Assembly (NCBI GenBank): GCA_037976565.1
Contig: CP137684.1
Coordinates: 16,895,243-16,959,242, forward strand
DNA length: 64,000 nt
Reading direction: 5' to 3'
Source: Mesocentrotus franciscanus
Lineage: Eukaryota; Echinodermata; Echinoidea; Camarodonta; Strongylocentrotidae
In this document: piece by piece, positions 24,401-36,400 of the stretch
Position numbering within the stretch: position 1 is the stretch's first letter
Layout of the letters: the number at the start of each line of letters is the position of its first letter
Program-made: the position numbers and the translations under genes
The notes under the pieces: generated by a model
Database searches by the model: none
What the model was told of the DNA's origin: nothing
The model's input: the letters and a program-made list of their open reading frames with translations, nothing else

Positions 24401-27400
24401 AAGGGTGCTACGCAGAAACCGGCACCAACTCGCTGATGTTCAGCCCAGGCGTATCCATCATGATGAGGAGGTAACCCAGACACCATACCCAGACAACCCA
24501 ACCCAGACAATCCTACACGCGAAGAGACGACGCTTGATCCATCCTCCGATGGCGGGCGTTCTCCAACCCCAACCCCGTGTGCCAGCCCTCCGGCTGAAGT
24601 TACCCACCAGCAGACTACCCGCAGTGGGCGTGTGATCAAGAAGCCTGAGAAGTTAACTTATTGATAGGTTTTTGGAAGATAGCAAAAAGGCAAATCTTTT
24701 GCCATTCAGTTCAAATAGGGTTTGATTTTGTAACTTGGACAGTAATAGTTTTGGTGGACTTTTAAACACACCTGATTGTTTATATGAACACTGATCTAGG
24801 GACTTCATCTTTGGAAATCTCAAGTTTAGACATTATGGACTCAGTTTATTATTCTGTAGGGGGGATGTAATATGTGACCTTATACATTAATTCAATGCTA
24901 TATGCTATACACACATACACACAGACAATGTACACTGTGGTATGTGTACACTGTTATACCCAATATAACCAGGCATGCTGGATTGAAACCCAACTCTGAT
25001 CCTTCTCTATGTGTCATGATTTCAGTACTAATCATACAGTTTAAACAACCTCACATTATACTGATATTTGATTAATACCCCTTCACAAACACAGATTTTT
25101 CTTACGAGTCCTTACGGATCGCACAAATTCACGGATCTTTCACGGATCCTTACGATTTGGCCACTTTTACGACCGATTTAAGAGTTGTTACGAGTTATTA
25201 CGAGCTATTTACGGTTTATTACGGATTATTACGAGTTATTACGATGTATCTACGGCAAAATTCCACGATTTGTTACAAGTTGTCACGGATAACTACGAGC
25301 AACTTACGTGTTAGTTACGAATAGTTACTAGTTAGTTATGAGTATTTACGAGTCCCTTTGATTTTTAGCCAAAAAATAACAACTGAAAATGAAGTGTTTG
25401 AATTTGCAGCTTTTATACCCTTCCCCAAATTGTAAACAATACGTAAGAATACGTAAAGTATATGTATCTATTCGTAAAGTACTCGTAACTACACGTAAAG
25501 TGCTTGTAATAACTCGTAAAAAATCCGTAAAGCCATCGTAACACGAACCGAATGAAATCGTAAACACCACGTAAGCACTCATAATAATCCGTAAATAATC
25601 CTTAAACAAATCGTTAAAAAAATTGTTACGAGTCATTTACGGATGGTTTACGTGTTGTTACGAGCGGTTTATGATACTTAGTACTTACGGATTATTACCA
25701 GCTATTTACGAGTTATTTACGGAAAAAACAATCCGTGGACAATCGTAAGAAGATTTTTGACATGTCAAAAAAATTGCCTCTACTTTCATGGATCCTTAAA
25801 GGTCCCCTCTAGTCCAACTAATTAGCCTTTCAAAACATGAGTACACCTCTACCGTTCTTATTAATATTCCAGCCTAAGATTTTTCATAAAATCTCTATAT
25901 TGACCAAAAAATGACAATAACCATCCATTTTTCACAGATCTCACGCTTGCTGGGCTATGCCCCTCGAAAAAGGGTAAATACGGCCACGTGGCTTGATGAC
26001 GCATTTGATAGATAGATAGATAGATATTCATATTTATCTCATTCATCATAAAAAAACATTTCCATAAAATAACATACAATACCACGTAGATATAAAGTAA
26101 AAATAACATACATTACAAAGATAATCAAACAATATAATATACATCATAAAGATAATATGGACAAAATATACGGAAAAGTGAGTATTTACGAGAATGAGGA
26201 GACAGCTAGAAAGGAAATGCCTTATTTGTGCTGCCACCTACACAAAACTGAAAATTTGAAATTAGGATAAGATGAGAGTACAACAAGACCAGATTGAAGA
26301 TTTACAGAATAAGTATAAGCAAAGATACGCAAAAGATTAACAAACAAAAACAAAAACAAGAATTGTTTTTGTTTCTTACATTAACAAATACAAAGACAAC
26401 AAACGTCATTGAAGGAAAGTCCTTGTATTTGTCCTACAACTAAGGATCTTACAATCTCATTGTAATTCATAATTAGGAATGACGAAATGGCCAGAAACGT
26501 TCTGGGATTATCAAGTGCATATTATTTTTCGGATAAATGTCTCTCTTTTTAAATTAATATTATAGTTTGCCTTTTTAAAGACATTTTAATGCCTAAGACC
26601 CCGTTCTCATTCACTTCGTTGGAGCGGTCTAACTAAGACCCGTTCCTCAGGAGCGGTTCTTAGGTGAGTGAGAACGGTCAAAGTGGTCCAGGAAGTGGAC
26701 TTCTGGACCGCTCCAGAAGACCACCTCGGGAGGTGGTCTTGAGGAACGGGTCTTATTAAGAGCGGTTTGGAGCGCTCTAACGTGCGAGTGTGAACGGAAG
26801 CGTACTTTGAACGGAAGTGGTCTAGTGACGTTGTGCGCGAAACATGTAGTACGGTACATACGCTTAGTATTCCGCGCGCGAAAAAATTTACCCGCTGACC
26901 TGAGCTGCCATAGCAACAAGACCACTTTGACTCGTGGAGCGGTTTGAGCCATAAAAAACTGCTCGGAGTGTGAACCCTCGCAAACCGTTCCTCAAGACCC
27001 GTTCCTCTGGAGCGGTCTAACTAAGACCACTTTCAAAGTGAGTGAGAACGGGGTCTAAATCACCCTCCTTTTCACCAAGTCGCTAGCAGACGATTTTCGC
27101 TAAGTTATTGGTTTGACCCAAAACAAATTGCAACAAAAGGTTTTTCAACGGTTTCTAGTAGTATTCGACCTCAGGAATAACATACTAAAAGTATACCAAA
27201 ATCGAAGGTTCAGAAAGCTGTTATTTTCAAGATGGCGTCCAAGATGGCCGCCGATACCTAAAAATGACCATAAATCACTTATTTTCCATCATAGAGACAC
27301 AATTTTGGTGTCTATCCCATGGTTTTCGGGGTCATAGAATCCATTAGGATAAGTTAGAATGGTGTGTAATGGTCTAGGAAACCCCAAACTCCAAGATGGC

Positions 27401-30400
27401 ATCCAAAATGGCCGCCATAACATAAAAATGGCCATAAGTCACTTATATCCATCCGAGAGACATAATTGGGGTGTCAATGCTATGGTTTTGGGGGTCATAG
27501 AATCCATTAGGATAAGTTAGAACGTTAAGCAGTGGTTCAGGAACCACGAAATCCAATATGGCGTCCAAAGGGCCACAAAACCACTAAGATTTCTCAATAG
27601 AGGGCGCACTTTATAAACAGGAAATGAACTTATAATGTTTCTCTCTCACCCTTAACCTTGTGTTGTTCATGTCATCTTATAGCGAATACACATGCAGATC
27701 TTCATGTACCTTCATTTTGATGAGGAATGTACTTGAGTAAGGATAAATCATCTTCTGCTTCACTATCAAGTGATTCGTTCTATGGATTGTGGCATACATC
27801 AAGTTGGCAAGGTCCACACACACTGTTACATGGTAGTCCGTAACATCTGCAGGAACAGCGAGGTGTGCTACAAGCAGTAGGCCTACAGCAGTTGCAATGA
27901 ATCAACTTAAGAAGATTACTAGGTGCAGCCTCCGTATTCAACATCACTGGAACCAGGTGATTGTCCTCTAATTTCCAGCCCCAGTCTGTGACGTCCATGT
28001 CTTATAATTCACTCTCCATCCATGCCATGACTTGGTAGTATGTTCTGAGGGAGTGGAATTTGGTAGAGGCTGGCGTAGGAGGGAGTCGCATTGGCAATTT
28101 TCTTGACGAACAAGTTGTATTGTAATGATGCAAGTGAAACTCCCTCCTACGCCAGCCTCCACCAAATTCACTCCCTCAGAACATACTACCAAGCCCGGGT
28201 TGGGGGGGGGGGATTAGATTTGGTTTGGCCGGTGGTGTGCCGCTCAAGTCTCGAAACCCCTACCTATTTTTAGGGGTCATTTTTCTCGAAGTAAAGCCCA
28301 TTTTTCACAATTTTCACAATGCAAACAACCAAGAATTTTGGAAATTTTGAAAACACAGACCCATGTTTAGGGATATTTTTGTTAAAAATGGGACCCATGT
28401 TTTAAGGATTTTGGTGAAAAAGTGACCCATTAGAGAGGCACACCTCTGTATGTCTTAATATGTGAGTACCCCCCCCCGGGCTACCAAGTCATGGCATGGA
28501 TGGAGCGTGAAGAAGACATGGACGTCACAGACTGGGGCTGGAAATTAGAGGACAATCATCTGGTTCCACTGTTTCCACTGTCTTTTCCTGTTTATAAAGT
28601 GCGCCCTCTATTGAGAAATCTGAGTGGTTTTGTGGCTCTTTGGACCCCATATTGGCTTTCGTGATTTCCTGAACCACTGCATGCTTAATGTTCTAACTTA
28701 TCCTAATAGATTCGATGACCCCCATAACCATAGCATTGACACCCCAATTATGTCTCTCGGATGGATATAAGTGACTTATGGCCATTTTTATGTTATGTCG
28801 GCCATTTTGGACGCCATCTTGGATTTTGGGGTTTCCTGATCCACATGCTTAACGTTCTAACTTATCCTAATGGATTCTATGACCCCGAAAACCATAGCAT
28901 TGTCACCCAATCATGTCTCTGGGATGGATATAAGTGACTTATGGCCATTTTTATGTTATGGCGGCCATTTTGGATGCCATCTTGGAGTTTGGGGTTTCCT
29001 AGACCATCACAAACCATTCTTACTTGTCTCAATGGATTCCTGCCCCCCAACCATAGGATAGACACCAAAATTATGTCTCTATGATGGAAAATAAGTGATT
29101 TATGGTCATTTTAGGTATCGGCGGCCATCTTGGACGCCATCTTGAAAATAACAGCTTTCTGGACCTTAGATTTTGGTATACTTTTAGTATGTTATTCCTG
29201 AGGTCGAATGCTACTAGCAACCGTTGAAAAACCTTTTGTTGCAATTTTTTTGGGGTTGGGGTGTTTTTTACCGTATATTTACCTGACTATAGACTCATAC
29301 CACAGTCCTTTCATTATTTCGCGTTCTTGTCAGCCTGGCATCATTTCCCTTTTAATAGAACACAAACTACCAAACGAGTGGACAAAGAGTCCACGGTGTT
29401 TATTTGTTATCATTATTTTTTTCCATTCATGCTTTACGCTTGCGGCTTAGTTTCATTTTTTCAATTCTATGGCTGGGATCTGCCGATACTATCAAGCCAC
29501 CAAGAAAGGATTGGGATGCAGAAAAGGAGGAGAAGACTGTGAGGACTGCAGCTGAGAAAAGGAAAACAATTGAGGGTAATTTTCCACTAAGAATACTAAC
29601 TGTTAGGCCTCGAGAGTTTCAGTTTAGACCGCTCGTTGCAATTCGTTGTCACTCCGATATGCACTTTCAATTTCACCGTACGTGCATGGGAGTACGAGGT
29701 TGTATTTTTTATAACCTCGCGTACATTGGATGAGTGGTTTAGTCTAGACTAACGTTAGATCTGGTCTATATTTCATCAGTCTCAGTCAGTTGACAATTTA
29801 GGTCTAGATCTACCGGTCTGCTTCTGCCTCTGCCTCAGGCGCCTCGTCGAGCTCTGGCCCTGGCTCTGGCTCGAACTGATAAGGTTTGATGTTACTGTGG
29901 TCAATTTTCAGCGCTTGTAATTCAGAACTGTGAGTGTGTGACCAAAATTATTGTCGACCCGTGACTGTGGCGTGGAGATACCCTACTATAACATACCAAA
30001 AATCAACTAAATCTTCAACAATTGTTCAAATAATGGCCATGATTTAAAAGTCGTTATCTTTCTTACCTGTCTCGTGTCAATTATCTTGTCTTTTTCGGAG
30101 TATTTTTCCTAAAAACGAAGACATTAGTATACATGCACTTTCGATGGGGTGCGGGTGCGCGCGCATGCGTGAACTTAACGACCGTAATGATCATTATCAA
30201 TTCATATTATGTGAATTACTTGCATGAATTTAACGAGGATCTGAGATTACAGTCGTTAACTTCACGCACACGCCCGCACCCCATCGTCGGTATATGCACT
30301 TGTATTGTTCAGCGGTTTGCTGTGAAACCTGTGAGAAAGTGCATGTATACTAATGTCTTCGTTTTTAGGAAAAATACTCCGAAAAAGATAAGATAATTGA

Positions 30401-33400
30401 CACGAGACAGGTAAGAAAGATAACGACTTTTAAATCATGACTATTATTTGAACAATTGTTGAAGGTTTAGTTGATTTTCGGTATGTTATAGTAGGGTATC
30501 TCCATTCAAGTGCTTTGTTATGTTGTGTTATAATGCCAATGTTGTCTCCTTCAGTGACGTCATATGCTATTGCGCAATACAGCTCCGAAACTGGGCTTTT
30601 TTCTGAGCGGTCTGAGACGTCATTTTTAAAGCTAGATTCCAGAATTATTGATGATTTCTAAGAAAATCATTGTCTTATTCGGAATCTCCATCAAAAATTA
30701 TTCTACATGTCTTTTTTGCAATTTTAAGCCCGTTTTGACTAGAGGGGCCCTTTAAGAGTGTCTGCAAGTTGTTGCGAGTTGTGACCAGTTGTTTACGGAT
30801 ACCAGTGAGTTATTTACGGATGCTTGCGATTGACTATGAGTTGGCGATCCGTAAGGACTCGTAAGAAAAATCCGTGTATGTGAAGGGGGTATAAGATGAG
30901 TTATGCAAGCATTTCTCCATAATGCTGAGCAATGATCAAAATGAGGTTGCACAAGGGTTTTATATAACATCACTGCCGTATCTTGCGAAATATATGGTCT
31001 CACACGTTTTAAACAATATATACTGGATAACGCTTTTTTCTTTACGTGTGTGACTTGATCTTGCCAATTCATTTTCTCGTTTAAAATAACTCCTAGATAC
31101 TTCATTGTCTTAACAGTTTTTAGAGGGATTCCGTTTATACCCCCTTCACACTACACGGATTTTCTTACGAGTCCTTACGGATCGCACATCTTCACAGATC
31201 TTTCACGGATCCTATACGATTTTGCCACTTTTACGACCGATTTAAGAGTTGTTACGAGTTATTACGGGCTATTTACGGTTTATTACGGATTATTACGATT
31301 TATTACGATGTAATACTACGAGCAACTTACGTGTTAGTTACGACCTGTTTACGTGTTGTTGTTAATAGTTATGAATATTTACGAGTCCTTACGATTTTTA
31401 GCCAAAAAATAACAACTGAAAATGAAGTGTTCGAATTTGCAGCTTTTATACCTTTCCCTAAATCGTAAGCAATTCGTAAGAATACGTAAAGTATACGTTT
31501 ATATTCGTAAAGTACTCGTAACTACACGTAAAGTGCTTGTAATAACTCGTAACAATCCGTAAAGCCATCGTAACATGACCCGAATTAAATCGTAAACAAC
31601 ACGTTAGCACTCGTACTAATCCGTAAATAATCCGTAAATAATCCGTAAACAAATCGTAAACTAACCGTAACAAATCGTTAACAAATTTTTTTTTACGAGT
31701 CATTTACGGATTCTTGCGAGCAGTTTACGGGTGGTTACGGATTGTTACGAGCTGTTTACGAGTTATTTACGGAAAAATCAATCCGTGGACAATCGTAAGA
31801 AGATTTTTGACATGTCAAAAAAATTCGCCTCTCCTTTCACGGATCCTTAAGAGTGTCTGCGAGTTGTTGCGAGTTGTGACGAGTTATTTACGGATACCAG
31901 CGAGTTATTTACGGATGCTTGCGATTGACTACGAGTTGGTGATCCGTAAGGACTCGTAAGAAAAATCCGTGTATGTGAAGGGGGTATTACCTGAATATTG
32001 ATATTATCAAATGACCTTCGTTTACGATTTGATGTAATAACCATGAATTCACACTTATTTTCATTCAATAAAATTTCATTGCTATTAAGCCATTTCGATA
32101 TTGAGTGTAAATCCTCGTTCAGATGAATTTCTAGATCTTGTCGATCTTTGGAAGCGTAGTACAATTAGAAATAGCTCTTACACTAAAATACTAGCTATTT
32201 TTATTGGTATGTACAGAAACCCACAAAAACAATATGGTATAAAACATACTGTATGTTATATAAAAAGTTCAAGGAATTCAGGTTATGCAAGAGCAAAAAG
32301 AAAGTTGTTTAGTATATCTGGATTGAATGTAAAGGCCTGCTCCACAATGATTGTTTTAGGCCTATGATATGGGGTGTCAAAAAAAACTGAAACGAGAATT
32401 TGATTGGCAACATCTTAAAAAATAGGTACTTAATCATTTTCAACAAAATTTTGTAGGCAATCTTGTATTAGTATACAAATAATACACAGCAGTGAGGGCA
32501 TTAGTAAGAATTACCCACACAAGGTACCTTTGGAACAGTCTAACTGTAATTGAAATGAATTTAAGTGTATGTGGATTGAACCTTTTAGAATTTAATCAAC
32601 GTGTGTTCACCTCTCTGACTGGCCTCATGGTGGTTAGACTAACACATAAATTTGGGATAAAATTCACTTTGTGAAATTACAATGCTATAGTCAGCAGAAG
32701 TGATTTTTTTTCCCCCTTTCTTTGCAATTTCATTTGCAAAAAATACAAATGTCGGCATGCCTCCGCCATGGAGCGATTTTACAAACCAAAACAGAAGCAA
32801 TTTTTAAAATTCAAGTTTGATTGTAATCCATTAACAGGTTCTCAGAATATCATGATTACAAGCTATTTTTCATATACTATTACATGTATGATCCATTGAT
32901 CTTTGACCTCATGACCCTAAAATCTAATCAGTTCATTGGCTTTGCAAGATACATACATATCCTGAGTTTGATAGTAATCCATCCGTCGGTTCTAATGATG
33001 TGTTCACAAGCTATTATTGCATACATAATGAGTCCTGTGACCTTTGACCTCGTGACCCCAAAATATAATCAGTTCATTGGTTCAGCAAGATACATTCATG
33101 TCTTGGGTTTGATGGAAATTCATCAATCGGTTCTTGAGATAACGCGATCACGAGAACGGAACACAAGAACGTACGGACAATCGGAAAACATAATGCCTCT
33201 GGCTACTTCCTTGCGGAGGCATAAAAAGGACTTTCATTTTCAACTAAGAGATGAAAACTGAGAAAGAGAGATAGAGAGGATGGGGTTAAAATGTAAGAAA
33301 GCAGCTTCACGCATTCACTAACCTTTGAATCCACCTCTCTGCCATGAAGGTCTGGAAAACGTTCATCACTTGCAATATTTACGCCACTTTTGAGTACTTC

Positions 33401-36400
33401 CAAACAACGGACACATGTTCGATGGCAAAGTGCATCCAGTATATCTACTGTTAATACTTTAGAGGTGTATTCAGACTCATCACCAAATGTTATGCTCTCT
33501 TGTGCCTGTTGAAAAGAATAGATGCTGTCTGCTTATTTGAAAAAATAACCTGAAGGGAATACCATGACATCGCATAGTTAACACAAAGAACTAGGGATTG
33601 GCAATTTTTTTGAAAATATTCCCAAATACAACCAAGCATGTTGTATATGGTAACTACTGTAGAAGAAAAAGGTTGAAGATGTTAAATGGGATTTCCATAA
33701 GAAGCAAATCATACAGTTTACATTCAAACTTCCGATTAATCTGAATTACAACAATGGAAATTTTAGTCAATTTGCTCAGAGGAACAGTTAGCCGAATTTC
33801 TACAGGTGCCTTAGGATTTGTATGCTTTTAATGTTGCATTTGGAATTGGAAATGAATGCTACTTGATATTTGATACATGTAATTGATGTCCTTCCTGGTA
33901 TCCTCTCCCATTTGAAACTAAGAAAATTCATAAATTTCAATTTTCTTAGTTGCTGATGAAAGAATTCTTTTCATACAGGCTTTGTGTAGAAACATATGTG
34001 CAATTATCATATGTAGGGGACATGTGTGATATTTCTTTAGAGAAAATATATATCTAATACAGAGCGAATGGGAGATCGGGACCTCGCAAGAACCTTAATA
34101 GCGTTGTCAATTTGTGTTTGATTGATTACAGGACTCATAATAACCCAAAATTATATCATTCATCAGATTTTGCACAAATATTCACTAATTTGTTTCTCTC
34201 AATTTTATGCTTTTATAAAAACCAACTGAATATCAGGGTGAACTTCCTGTTAAGTTTCATATTTTTCACTTTTAAAACTTCTTTAGGACCAACATAGTCG
34301 ATATGACAAAGACATTTACCTCGTTATGTTGAAGTGTTATTTTCATCCTGTTCTCAGTAGTTATTTGTTCAGCTAGGGGGTCCAATTCGTCATCCGTAAA
34401 ACAGCTGATGATACTAAACGAAATATGTGTCCATGGAAAGTACATATTTACACATTTTGAATCACTGAATTTTTATAGGAATTAAAGGAGAATATAATCC
34501 TCTGTGATATCTATATAATAATACCGTAAGGATTTGGGGCCTTTGGAACCCGTCAGTTTTTTCCCCTCCGGCCCCCGGAATGCGCCCTTGCGCCCGCGTG
34601 CAGCCGGGTTCGCAGTTCGCGAAAGCCCGCCGTTCGGCCGCAAAATATGATTTTCCATCACGGCATTGTCATTCAGAGTAATTAGAGGAATTAAGCAGAA
34701 GAAGGAAAATATATGAATACATCAATTAATATTATTTTCAGTGAAGAACCAAATTAACTTAGCAATGTGTGAACATAGTAAAAGTGAGAATGGGAGTGAA
34801 TTGGGGACAGTAGATAACGAGAGTGAGGATGGGAAAGGGATAGTGAGAATAAGGATAGGAACGAAGTGACGACAATAATCGTAAATAACATAAGTGAAAA
34901 CGAAAGTAAAGTGTAAAATATATGCACCAATTTGATTTACAAATTACTGATTTCACTTTTTTCTTCCAATTTTCATGTTTTATTACTAGGTCTACTACTA
35001 GAAATATTTATGAAAGGTAGGATAGAAACTATAACTAAGTGCATCTATGCCAGTTAGCTGTTAGTAAATAACTGCAAATGTTTATGCAAATCTTGGCCAC
35101 TCCAAACAACAAACAAAGAATCAGGAGAAAACCTAGGAGACCCTTCCCAATCACTTTGAGCAATTTCTTCTACAAATAAATCTTATGTCCAGAACTAAAT
35201 GTCCTTCACAAACCAAGCCCTAGGGTTACCAACAAATAACACTGTATATAACTATCATTACCGTTGTCTCATTAAAAATGTAATTAATAAACATAGTACA
35301 AACAATCATGATAAATGTTATTTATGTCTACTTTTAACAATTACTATAATACTAAGCCTATTTTTTGCTGTTCCGAAGTATTGTTTAATATTTTCAAAAT
35401 GTATCATGCTGTTTGATGATAAAAGTATACAAACATTATTTAATAAACAGTCAAATATACTTCTAAAACTGTGTCGTTAAATTTTCATTATAAACCTAAA
35501 CTTAATGTATACCCTTCATACATAACTCAGCTATTAATAACAAGAAGATGTGTATGTGATAACTATTTCTTGCTCAGGAGTGTATGAATGAATTTGTGTC
35601 CATCAAATATAATTTTTTTTTTTGCTGAAGCAAGGAAATTATAATTCACCCATAAAATAAGAAAAAAACAATACAAAATACACTAAAATTATTATTTTTT
35701 GAAAAATATATAATTTTTTTCTTTCTTCCTTTTCACATCTGCCTATCTCTCTCTCTATTATGTCTCTCTAATGTCCACTCTCTATGTATCGCTCTCTAAT
35801 TCTCACTCTTCCAATTTTTGTACTATTTATTATTCATGTTCCTAAGTCTACTTCATCCTCCTCTATAATATCTTCGTCCTCTTTCTATCTCTCTTCCTCC
35901 CATTTCTCTCCCTCCCTGGACTCCATTTTCCCCGTCCTCTATTTCTCATCCCCTCTTTGCTATATAGTGTTAAACTTAATGCTCACCACCCGCCCACCCC
36001 GCTTATTCTGCCGGTCGGCTAGGGGGTGGCGCTTAATATTTACTTACAAATTGAGCCCCCTCAATCGCCGCCGGTTATATCCGCCCTGCCCCATCCCGCG
36101 CCCCCTAGAATCCCGCGGATTTTCCGTGGGCCCAACTAGTAATATATTATATTATGCTTCCTTCCATATAGGCTATATTTTTAAAATAATTTTCATTTAG
36201 GTTTCAAACAGTTTAACAAATGATCGATAAGTCTATACTATCAAAACGAATATAGCATTACATGTAAAATAACTAGATGGAATTTCGACTCCGCGAAGTC
36301 GAAAATAATGCCTCCGCCATAGAGCGATTTTACAAACTAAAACGGAAGCAATTTTTAATATTCAAATTTCATAGTAAACCCTTAACGGGTTCTCAGAATA

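Larger units (their letters stand above)
21228..25060 (+). mobile_element. Short-LTR Gypsy (SURL/Mag-like) element, internally deleted
   Basis: Flanked by CTGAT at 21223-21227 and 25061-25065, inserted in the LINE fragment. LTRs of about 195 bp start TGTAATATG and end CATTATA. PPT AGGGGGGA at 24858-24865 directly before the 3' LTR. The 5' LTR is rearranged (see 21425-21661). Coding region broken and lacking RNase H and the integrase N-terminus. Protein features resemble the sea urchin SURL / Mag clade. Confidence 0.9.
25800..30751. mobile_element. piggyBac-like TTAA element of 4.95 kb with nested insertions
   Basis: Terminal inverted repeats AGGTCCCCTCTAGTC and GACTAGAGGGGCCCT (14 of 15 match) between TTAA at 25796-25799 and 30752-30755. 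Comparison with the empty site in copy 2 (GGATCCTTAAGAGTG) confirms the exact junctions. No transposase found; most of the length is other repeats. Confidence 0.85.
25076..30891. mobile_element. Harbinger-like foldback element, copy 1 (split by a piggyBac-like element)
   Basis: Ends TACCCCTTCACA and TGTGAAGGGGGTA; 3-bp duplications TAA at 25073-25075 and 30892-30894. About 860 bp without its insertion. Built almost wholly of TTACGRRTTA-type decamers in both orientations. No coding capacity. The 3-bp TWA duplication suits the PIF/Harbinger superfamily. Confidence 0.8.
20856..32164 (-). mobile_element. Second LINE fragment (RT C-terminal region) split into four pieces
   Basis: Pieces 31990-32164, 30895-31137, 25066-25075 and 20856-21227 join on the minus strand into one LINE RT/C-terminal reading frame once three insertions and one copy of each target duplication are removed. 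The joins are in frame: NINIQ to VNGIPL, and CITHL to NQISV to IKNRAL. LINE motifs: KWLNSNEILLNENKCEFM, MKYLGVILNEKMNWQDQV, LVQPHFDHCSALWRN and the terminal RMGFIYSSAQLFNALP. It is 5'-truncated, a common outcome of LINE insertion. Confidence 0.85.

Noticed and set aside
25800..30751. Autonomous piggyBac transposase gene
   Set aside because: No DDD-transposase-like ORF is present; only the ends and TTAA target support the classification.
35784..36200. 138-codon plus-strand ORF
   Set aside because: Low-complexity Ser/Pro/Leu translation of a CT-rich tract, no splice or domain support, inside an NLR intron.
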